A stretch of 11,655 nucleotides of DNA, taken from assembly GCA_016209345.1 (NCBI GenBank), contig JACQWH010000083.1, positions 1-11,655 on the forward strand, in the 5' to 3' direction. Numbering within the stretch: position 1 is the first letter of the stretch; the number at the start of each line of letters is the position of its first letter. Origin of the DNA: Candidatus Uhrbacteria bacterium (lineage in GTDB: Bacteria > Patescibacteriota > Patescibacteriia > JACQRZ01). The notes under the pieces are model-generated. The model made no database searches. It was not told the DNA's origin and was given only the letters and a program-made list of their open reading frames with translations. The position numbers and the translations under genes were made by a program. Of this stretch, positions 6,137-11,655 are shown in pieces.

Positions 6137-8084
6137 ACTTTCCCCTTCGGGCATTCTTTTCGATTCTTGCCAATGTATCGCGAATCACAATAGCGCTTTC
6201 AAAGTCGAGCCGTTCGACAGCCGCCTGGAGTTCTTCTTGCAGTACAATGATCTGATCGTGCGCCGGAATACCCGGGAGTATAGCGGCTATCTCACCGGGC
6301 ACGAGATCTTCCATAATCGCCTTCTCGATGCTTTTCGGGGTTATGCCGTGCTTCTTATTATAGGCGGCTTGAATTTTTCTCCTCCGTTTCGTTTCATCCA
6401 CTGCATGCTTGATGGAGTCCGTATGCTTGTCAGCATATAAAATCACCCGACCGCGCACATTGCGCGCCGCCCGACCGCTTGTCTGAATCAAGCTTGTGGC
6501 GTTCCGTAAAAACCCTTCCTTGTCAGCATCCAGGATTGCCACAAGAGCCACTTCGGGAATATCGAGCCCTTCGCGCAGAAGATTGATGCCCACCATCACG
6601 TCAAATTCGCCGAGCCGCAGTTCCTTGATTCGCTTCGTGCGCTCTATCGTGTCTATCTCGCTGTGCATATAGCGCGCCTTGATATCATGGAGTGTAAGAT
6701 ATTCAGCAAGCTCCTCTGCTGATTTTTTCGTCAGTGTCGTCACGAGCACGCGATCCCCGTTCTCGATACATGAATGGATTTCTTTTTCCAAGTCCGCTAT
6801 GCAATTCACAATGGGCCTGATGGTAATATCGGGATCCAACAGCCCGGTCGGCCGCACCACCTGCTCAACAATCTGCCCGCTTCGCGCCCGCTCAAACTCG
6901 GATGGAGTCGCGCTGACATACATGACGTGGTTGAGATATTTTTCAAACTCGGCGAATTTCAAGGGTCTGTTATCATACGCGCTTGGCAGGCGAAACCCAA
7001 AATCGATTAAATTCTTTTTCCGCGTATGGTCGCCGTGATACATCCCTCGCACCTGGGGAATCGTCACATGGCTTTCATCGACCAACAGTAAAAAATCTTT
7101 TGAAAACGGATTATGAGTGAAATAATCCAACAGACAAAACGGCGGTTCACCCGGCGCGCGCCCGTCAAAATGACGAGAGTAGTTTTCTATCGACTTGCAG
7201 GTGCCAATCTGTTCGATCATCTCAAGATCGTAGTGTGTCCGTTGCTCCAGACGATGCGCCTCCAGCATCGGCAATTCCCTGAGACGGCCTTTGAGTTCTT
7301 CGCGAATGGTATCAAGCGCGCGCAGACGCTGATCCTCCCCCGTCACAAAGGGTCGCGCGGGAAAAAGCATTACGTCGGTCATAATCTCCTCAACTGCCAT
7401 GGATACGGGATGCAGGCGTGAAATCGTTTCTATCTGCCGACCAAAAAATTCAAACCGGATAATATCACCGCCAAACCCCTGAATCATATCAACGATATCA
7501 CCCCGTACACGGAAGCGTCCCGCTGCAAGCTCGGTATCGTTGCGCTGATAAAGCATTTCGATAAGCTGCTCAAGAAACGTCTTTCTGGATAGTTCCTGAC
7601 CGGTTCGTATGGTCCTCATGCCCGCCATGAAATTTTCCGGATTGCCAAGCGCGTAGATACACGACACCGACGCTACAACAATCGTATCCTTGCGCGTGGC
7701 AAGGGCAGCCATCGCTTCAATGCGGAGCTGGTCTATTTTTTGATTGATCTGCGTTTCTTTTTCTATGTAGGTATCGGTTTGCGGGAGGTAGCTTTCCGGC
7801 TGATAATAGTCGTAGTAGGAAACAAAATAACAGACCTTGTTGTCAGGGAAAAAACTTTTGAATTCGTTATAGAGCTGCGCGGCAAGTGTTTTGTTGTGCG
7901 TCAGCACCAGCGTCGGCATCTGGATGTTCTGAATCACTTTTGCCGCGGTGTATGTCTTCCCCGATCCGGTGATACCCAGGAGTGTTTGTTCGGGATAGCG
8001 AAAAAAGCCATCGGTCAACTTTTTGATGGCTTGCGGCTGGTCTCCAGCCGGTTGGAGTTGCGATGTGAGCGTAAACCTATTCAC
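6135..8084 (-). CDS. uvrB: Excinuclease ABC subunit B (UvrB)
   Basis: Helicase-like damage-verification subunit of nucleotide excision repair; it is loaded by UvrA and recruits UvrC. The 649 residues carry Walker A GITGSGKT (37-44), the beta-hairpin start YYDYYQP (90-96) that inserts between DNA strands, the DESH box (336-339), motif VI SGRAARN (536-542) and a C-terminal UVR domain (about 612-645) that binds UvrC. Length and motif order are normal. The start is GTG at 8084-8082, 17 bases after the stop of the 156-aa gene, so the two are probably cotranscribed. No clear Shine-Dalgarno is present. The stop codon TAA merges into the 61-nt hairpin at 6076-6136. Assignment is certain. Confidence 0.98.
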   Translation of the reverse strand: MNRFTLTSQLQPAGDQPQAIKKLTDGFFRYPEQTLLGITGSGKTYTAAKVIQNIQMPTLVLTHNKTLAAQLYNEFKSFFPDNKVCYFVSYYDYYQPESYLPQTDTYIEKETQINQKIDQLRIEAMAALATRKDTIVVASVSCIYALGNPENFMAGMRTIRTGQELSRKTFLEQLIEMLYQRNDTELAAGRFRVRGDIVDMIQGFGGDIIRFEFFGRQIETISRLHPVSMAVEEIMTDVMLFPARPFVTGEDQRLRALDTIREELKGRLRELPMLEAHRLEQRTHYDLEMIEQIGTCKSIENYSRHFDGRAPGEPPFCLLDYFTHNPFSKDFLLLVDESHVTIPQVRGMYHGDHTRKKNLIDFGFRLPSAYDNRPLKFAEFEKYLNHVMYVSATPSEFERARSGQIVEQVVRPTGLLDPDITIRPIVNCIADLEKEIHSCIENGDRVLVTTLTKKSAEELAEYLTLHDIKARYMHSEIDTIERTKRIKELRLGEFDVMVGINLLREGLDIPEVALVAILDADKEGFLRNATSLIQTSGRAARNVRGRVILYADKHTDSIKHAVDETKRRRKIQAAYNKKHGITPKSIEKAIMEDLVPGEIAAILPGIPAHDQIIVLQEELQAAVERLDFESAIVIRDTLARIEKNARRGK

Positions 8085-8101
8085 TCTTTTTTCGATAACA
8101 A

Positions 8102-8572
8102 TTATGCCATTCTATCCCTAACAGATGACTCGGATACACCAACCATGTCTTGTATTCCTCGCACCTCATTCTGTTCAACAATATTAAGTTTCATGGCAAC
8201 CCTCAACAACGCATCTCCATCGGGATTTAAACCTTTATCTTCCCATAATTCTTTTATTGCCTGCTTAATCCCTAAATTAATTGAAAGCGTTTTTTTCTTC
8301 TTGTCTTGAGGTTCCCATGTAAGTGCGGACGAGTCAAGCAAATATTTAAATGTATGGAATAACATAAGAAATCTATCCGTGTCATTCATTGACACATATT
8401 CTTGTAATAGTGCCTTTAATGCCGGTATGAGTATCGTGTCGGCAACTTCAGGAAAACCTGCCATAGAAAATTGTTCCTGACGCGAAATTGCCGCTTGGAT
8501 TCTCTCTTCAATCGCTTGCCGAATTTCACCGACAGTTATCAGGGGGGCTCCTTCTGCTTCACCCGTGTTCAT
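8102..8572 (-). CDS. Unknown protein with a possible C-terminal helix-turn-helix (156 aa)
   Basis: I do not recognise this family. I chose ATG at 8572-8570 because a weak AAGAG lies 8 bases before it. The frame is open upstream to an ATG at 8644, but that would overlap the preceding 50-aa ORF. The product is largely predicted helical: an acidic N-terminus, a helix with IRQAIEERIQAAISRQEQ (17-34), an aromatic FLMLFHTFKYLL stretch (68-79), a KKKK cluster (91-94), and at the very end QDMVGVSESSVRDRMA (141-156), whose GVS turn and spacing fit a helix-turn-helix. No signal peptide or membrane helix is seen. The gene is AT-richer than its neighbours. It ends 17 bases before uvrB and probably shares its transcript, so a regulatory role is possible but unproven. 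Confidence 0.7.
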   Translation of the reverse strand: MNTGEAEGAPLITVGEIRQAIEERIQAAISRQEQFSMAGFPEVADTILIPALKALLQEYVSMNDTDRFLMLFHTFKYLLDSSALTWEPQDKKKKTLSINLGIKQAIKELWEDKGLNPDGDALLRVAMKLNIVEQNEVRGIQDMVGVSESSVRDRMA

Positions 8573-8630
8573 AATCATTACTCTTATGAATAATTGCTGT
8601 TTATTTTTTTGATTCCTTCTGCGCTGACAT

Positions 8631-8783
8631 TCATACACTGCCAAAATACTTTCGTGTTCCTATTCTTGCATCGAGATATAATGTAATGGCGTCCAGATAC
8701 ATCCTGTCCCGCATCTCGGGATCAATGGACATCATGCCCGCATCTCGTTTTTTAAAAATCTTGCGAATATTTTCGCAATACAT
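8631..8783 (-). CDS. Possible small protein of unknown function (50 aa)
   Basis: An ORF from ATG 8783-8781 to TGA 8633-8631, upstream of the 156-aa gene on the same strand. The product has a basic start (IRKIFKKRDAG), then IDPEMRDRMYLDAITLYLD (20-38), which would make an amphipathic helix, and ends near RKYFGSV. The composition looks protein-like but there is no good ribosome site: an AGGAGG lies at 8818-8823, too far upstream of the ATG, and a TGA blocks extension of the frame to it. An inverted repeat TTGCGA/TCGCAA (8761-8766, 8773-8778) lies at its 5' end. No family is recognised. It could also be a decayed fragment or the leader of the next gene. Confidence 0.4.
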   Translation of the reverse strand: MYCENIRKIFKKRDAGMMSIDPEMRDRMYLDAITLYLDARIGTRKYFGSV

Positions 8784-8996
8784 GTGATATCTTAAGACCG
8801 TAATACCGTATCACGCCCTCCTATGAAATTCAACACTCCCTATAATTCCATCTTTCCAATACGCACGCGAACGCGGGGCTTGAGCGCTTTGGGCAAACCG
8901 GAAAAATGCCGTTGGGTCTCAAGCCGCGCGGCTTGTCCTGCCCGCGTACCCCCGCGGGGGGCTGATATTTTTTTGCTTCGAAGGGCGGCTCTTCGT
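8784..8996. other. Gene-free stretch with GC-rich palindromes
   Basis: The 213 bases between the 50-aa ORF and the methyltransferase gene hold no convincing gene. They contain GGCTTGAG (8877-8884) inverted at CTCAAGCC (8918-8925), a perfect 16-base palindrome CAAGCCGCGCGGCTTG (8920-8935), and CCCCCGCGGGGG (8949-8960). A 6-bp hairpin CCCGCG/CGCGGG (8941-8946, 8953-8958) is followed nine bases later by a T-run (8968-8974), a weak plus-strand terminator. Near 8818-8823 an AGGAGG on the minus strand has no convincing start codon for a long frame. Confidence 0.5.
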
Positions 8997-9899
8997 TCAC
9001 CGCGGACTGTTTTGCTGCGGGAAATGGTGCTCATGGGCTGCATACGTGTCGCGAATTATTTTTGGAGCCGATGCGTACGACATTTGGCGCAAAACCGCCG
9101 GCGCCTTCTTCTTGGCTCTGACCGGTGAAGATACAAGCGTATTGCGCGCGATGAGCGCAAGATTTCTTCCGTTCCACCAGTGCGCCTTCCTGCCATGCGC
9201 CGTATAAAAAGACGAGATGTCGCCAAATCCGACATCTCGACACAGTGCCCGGAGTTCTCCGGCGGAAAACGCGCGATAGTAGAGCGGTACGCCGTTTTTC
9301 CGCGTTCCCCACCATGTCATCACATCGCGAAATCCCATATCCCGTTCGGAGACAACATACATTTCTCGCCAAATAAGCGGACTCAGAGTAAGTCGCTGAT
9401 GGAGATTTTTCCAAATGCTTTTGTGCCGTCTCGCAAAACGCCAAAGATTCCAGTTCAGCATCATCAGCAGTCCATCGCGCACAAGAAGCGACCGTGCGGA
9501 CGCGATGAGATGCCGACGCAGTTGGACAGAGGGAAGATGGCATACTACCGCAACCGAGAATACAATATCAAACCTCTCGCCGCTGACTTCCGGAAGCGAT
9601 TGGAGAGAAAGGATATTTCCTACGAAAAACCGTGCGTCAGGATAGCGCTCTTGCGCTTGCTCTATGAGATACGGGTTTTGGTCTACGCCGACATAGGTGA
9701 TGTGTTTATCCTTCAGTGCGGCGTAGAGCCGCCCATTGCCGCACCCGACATCAAGTACGCGCGCGCCCTCTTTGACAGAGGGCCTAAAAATGCTAAAATC
9801 TTCCCATACTGTATTTCTTGTTTTATCAAAATACCTGGCTATACGGACATAGCCATCCTGAGTCAGCTGCAGTATTTGTTTGGCGGTTTCAGGATTCAT
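8997..9899 (-). CDS. Trm9/ALKBH8-like SAM-dependent tRNA methyltransferase
   Basis: A Rossmann-fold class I methyltransferase: motif I VLDVGCGNGR (48-57), acidic VGVDQN with Asp73 (70-75) and a motif-IV-like FDIVFSVAVVCHL (110-122). Two further features fit the Trm9 family: the N-terminal YVRIARYFDKTR...VW opening (17-32) and the later VPLYYRAFSAGEL (204-216), matching the YRYYHLYREGEL region of yeast Trm9. Trm9 methylates cm5U34 to mcm5U34 in tRNA anticodons. The divergent neighbour is Elp3, whose product makes cm5U, which supports the same role here. Residues 255-300 are a basic, low-similarity tail past the usual end of the fold. The start, ATG 9899-9897, has no Shine-Dalgarno and is 14 bases from the Elp3 start. 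Methyltransferase assignment is firm; the Trm9 subfamily is likely but unproven. Confidence 0.85.
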   Translation of the reverse strand: MNPETAKQILQLTQDGYVRIARYFDKTRNTVWEDFSIFRPSVKEGARVLDVGCGNGRLYAALKDKHITYVGVDQNPYLIEQAQERYPDARFFVGNILSLQSLPEVSGERFDIVFSVAVVCHLPSVQLRRHLIASARSLLVRDGLLMMLNWNLWRFARRHKSIWKNLHQRLTLSPLIWREMYVVSERDMGFRDVMTWWGTRKNGVPLYYRAFSAGELRALCRDVGFGDISSFYTAHGRKAHWWNGRNLALIARNTLVSSPVRAKKKAPAVLRQMSYASAPKIIRDTYAAHEHHFPQQNSPR

Positions 9900-9913
9900 G
9901 GCACCATGACACT

Positions 9914-11614
9914 ATGAAACAAATCAGCACCGACAGCGATACTGCTCCCGTCTCCATTATACACGAGCTGGCGTCTTGGGGCAATATCACCCCCCGTTCC
10001 CTTCATCAACTGAAAAAAAAGGCGGCAGCGCAAGGAAAAAACTCGGGACTCTTTGGACACAACGATATTCGCGACGCATACGACGCGTTGCGTGCGAATG
10101 GCTCGATTCGAAAAAATGAAGCTCTGGAAACGCTTCTCCATGTCAAACCGATTCGATCGCAATCGGGTGTGGTAATTGTCACGCTCCTTACCATGCCCTA
10201 CCCGTGTCCGGGAAAATGCGTGTATTGCCCGACTGAGGAACGCATGCCAAAGAGCTATATCGCAACAGAGCCGGCGGCAGCTCGCGCGCTGGCACTGAAG
10301 TTTGACCCCTATACGCAAACGCGGCGCCGTATTGAAATACTCGAACGCAATGGACACCCCTGCGATAAAATAGAAATCATTATCAAGGGCGGGACGTGGT
10401 CGTCCTACCCGGTCGACTATCAACAGTGGTTTATCTCTGAATGTTTCCGCGCGATGAACGATGTCGGCGGTCGGCAGCGCGATATATCTCTCGGCCAACC
10501 CGATTCACCATACAATCGTTTTGTCGGCGAGGAAAAGCAGGCATGGACGCGTGAGAATCTTTTTGAACAGCAGAGCATAAATGAAACTGCCCGTCATCGC
10601 TGCATCGGTCTGACGATAGAGACGCGCCCCGACTGGGTAAGCATTCAAGAAATCAAACGGTTGCGCTCCTTGGGCGTCACGCGCGTAGAATTCGGGGTCC
10701 AGTCCCCCGACGATGCGATTCTCAAACTCATCAAACGGGGACATCTCACGAAGGCATCGATTCATGCAACCCGTCTCCTGAAAGATGCGGGAATAAAAGT
10801 GGACTATCACCTCATGCAAGGGTTGCCCGGCGCAACACCCACGGGCGATCTGGAGAGCGCGCAGCGTATTTTTTCTGAAAGTGATTTCCAGCCCGATACC
10901 ATTAAACTGTACCCCTGTGTCGTCACGCCAACTGCTAAGCTTGAAACATGGGTGCGAGAGGGTCGCTATGTACCCTATACCGCCGAACAACTCGTTCCCC
11001 TTCTTGCGTCTATCAAATCGATTGTTCCTCCGTATGTACGCATCGCCCGCGTCATTCGCGATATTCCCTCGCAAGAAATCTCGCATGGCAGTAAAGCGAC
11101 AAATCTCCGGCAGGCCGTGCAAGAGTATATGAAAGCGCAGGGGCTCGCGTGTCGGTGTTTGCGGTGTCGGGAGGTGGGGCACGTTCAGAGCGAAAAACTC
11201 AAAACGCAAAATGAAAAAGTGAAGTACACTCAAAGACACTATGCGGCGTCGGGAGGAACTGAATATTTTTTGAGCTATGAAAGCGAGGATGAATCGACGC
11301 TATTTGCTTTTTTACGATTGCGTCTTCCTTCCGTTCAGGAAAATCCCATTATCGAACATATCGAGTGTCTTCGCGGAGCGGCACTCATTCGCGAACTTCA
11401 TACCTATGGTCAGCTTGTCAGCATCAATGCGCAAGACATGAACGCATCACAGCATAAGGGGCTGGGTAAAAAACTTATGGAACAAGCCGAAACCGTAGCT
11501 CGCGATGCGGGATACTCGAAGGTAGCGGTGATTGCCGGTATCGGCGTGAGGGAATATTATCGGAAGATCGGGTATGGACTTGAGGGGACATATATGGTTA
11601 AATACATAGTGTGA
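9914..11614 (+). CDS. elp3: Elp3-type radical SAM / GNAT tRNA U34 carboxymethyltransferase
   Basis: Single-subunit bacterial Elongator catalytic protein, expected to make cm5U at tRNA wobble position 34 from SAM and acetyl-CoA. In 566 residues it has an N-terminal helical segment, a radical SAM domain with the iron-sulphur triad C98, C102 and C105 (CPGKCVYC, CX3CX2C), then Elp3-type segments YIATEPAAARAL (115-126), FDPYTQ (130-135), IIIKGGTW (155-162), IETRPDW (235-241), EFGVQS (259-264) and YPCVV (333-337). A Cys-rich linker CRCLRC (413-418) probably binds zinc. The C-terminal GNAT domain has the acetyl-CoA loop QHKGLGKKLM (513-522) and VREYYRKIGY (545-554). I chose ATG 9914; the frame extends to ATG 9818, but that runs antisense through the methyltransferase and lacks family similarity. 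No Shine-Dalgarno is seen. Residues ~425-437 are a Lys-rich insert between domains. Confidence 0.95.
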   Translation: MKQISTDSDTAPVSIIHELASWGNITPRSLHQLKKKAAAQGKNSGLFGHNDIRDAYDALRANGSIRKNEALETLLHVKPIRSQSGVVIVTLLTMPYPCPGKCVYCPTEERMPKSYIATEPAAARALALKFDPYTQTRRRIEILERNGHPCDKIEIIIKGGTWSSYPVDYQQWFISECFRAMNDVGGRQRDISLGQPDSPYNRFVGEEKQAWTRENLFEQQSINETARHRCIGLTIETRPDWVSIQEIKRLRSLGVTRVEFGVQSPDDAILKLIKRGHLTKASIHATRLLKDAGIKVDYHLMQGLPGATPTGDLESAQRIFSESDFQPDTIKLYPCVVTPTAKLETWVREGRYVPYTAEQLVPLLASIKSIVPPYVRIARVIRDIPSQEISHGSKATNLRQAVQEYMKAQGLACRCLRCREVGHVQSEKLKTQNEKVKYTQRHYAASGGTEYFLSYESEDESTLFAFLRLRLPSVQENPIIEHIECLRGAALIRELHTYGQLVSINAQDMNASQHKGLGKKLMEQAETVARDAGYSKVAVIAGIGVREYYRKIGYGLEGTYMVKYIV

Positions 11615-11655
11615 AGAAACCTCTAACGGAATTTTATTTGAATAGATGCAAACAC
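11615..11655. other. Sequence after the Elp3 gene to the window edge
   Basis: Forty-one bases follow the Elp3 stop codon. I see no hairpin, terminator or start of a further gene in them. Confidence 0.6.

Noticed and set aside
8085..8800. A LexA/SOS operator ahead of the uvrB unit
   Set aside because: No GAAC-N4-GTTC or CTGT-N8-ACAG type site could be found by eye.
8840..9043. A 67-codon minus-strand ORF overlapping the methyltransferase 3' end, with a basic C-terminus ending RVRVRIGKMEL
   Set aside because: It passes through GC-rich palindromes, has no ribosome site and overlaps the methyltransferase out of frame. The end could be a remnant of a lost gene, but I cannot support it.
9818..9913. 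A 32-residue N-terminal extension of Elp3
   Set aside because: It is antisense to the methyltransferase N-terminus and has no Elp3-family similarity; ATG 9914 gives a normal start.
9180..9917. A 245-codon plus-strand ORF across the methyltransferase gene
   Set aside because: It is an antisense shadow of the methyltransferase gene with no domain pattern.
10505..11239. A 244-codon minus-strand ORF across Elp3
   Set aside because: It is an antisense shadow of a clearly conserved gene.

Overview
The window looks like a compact bacterial chromosome segment, probably from a Patescibacteria (CPR) lineage such as Parcubacteria. This is an inference from a single-subunit Elp3 of the type I associate with those genomes, a shortened UvrC, tight packing and mostly absent Shine-Dalgarno sites. 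TGA is used as a stop (uvrA), so a recoded TGA=Gly lineage is unlikely. I see no insertion sequence, prophage gene or CRISPR array.

Layout. Positions 1-8783 are read right to left on the minus strand: a 50-aa unknown ORF, a 156-aa unknown protein, uvrB, a 62-aa unknown protein with its own promoter, ribosome site and terminator, uvrA, uvrC, and a tRNA-dihydrouridine synthase that runs off the left edge. All three nucleotide-excision-repair subunits therefore lie together. Between uvrC and uvrA, two short plus-strand RNA elements interrupt the series. One is a predicted ~75-nt RNA with a near-perfect promoter and an intrinsic terminator. The other is an atypical tRNA-like cloverleaf with an extended -10 promoter. 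The first carries 12 nt perfectly complementary to the second's anticodon arm.

On the right (8997-11614) two genes diverge with only 14 bases between start codons: a Trm9/ALKBH8-like methyltransferase (minus) and Elp3 (plus). In eukaryotes Elp3 and Trm9 act in sequence on wobble U34 of tRNA (cm5U, then mcm5U). The pair suggests a minimal bacterial wobble-uridine pathway. With the dihydrouridine synthase and the tRNA-like element, the window has a tRNA theme beside DNA repair.

Inverted repeats recur: a 63-nt in-frame palindromic insert in the dihydrouridine synthase, an AT-rich hairpin starting at the uvrC stop codon, a 61-nt near-perfect hairpin starting at the uvrB stop codon, a heptamer repeat before uvrA, and GC-rich palindromes at 8877-8960. 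The most unusual item is the small RNA/tRNA-like pair at 2695-2901. All assignments rest on reading the sequence by eye, with no database search.
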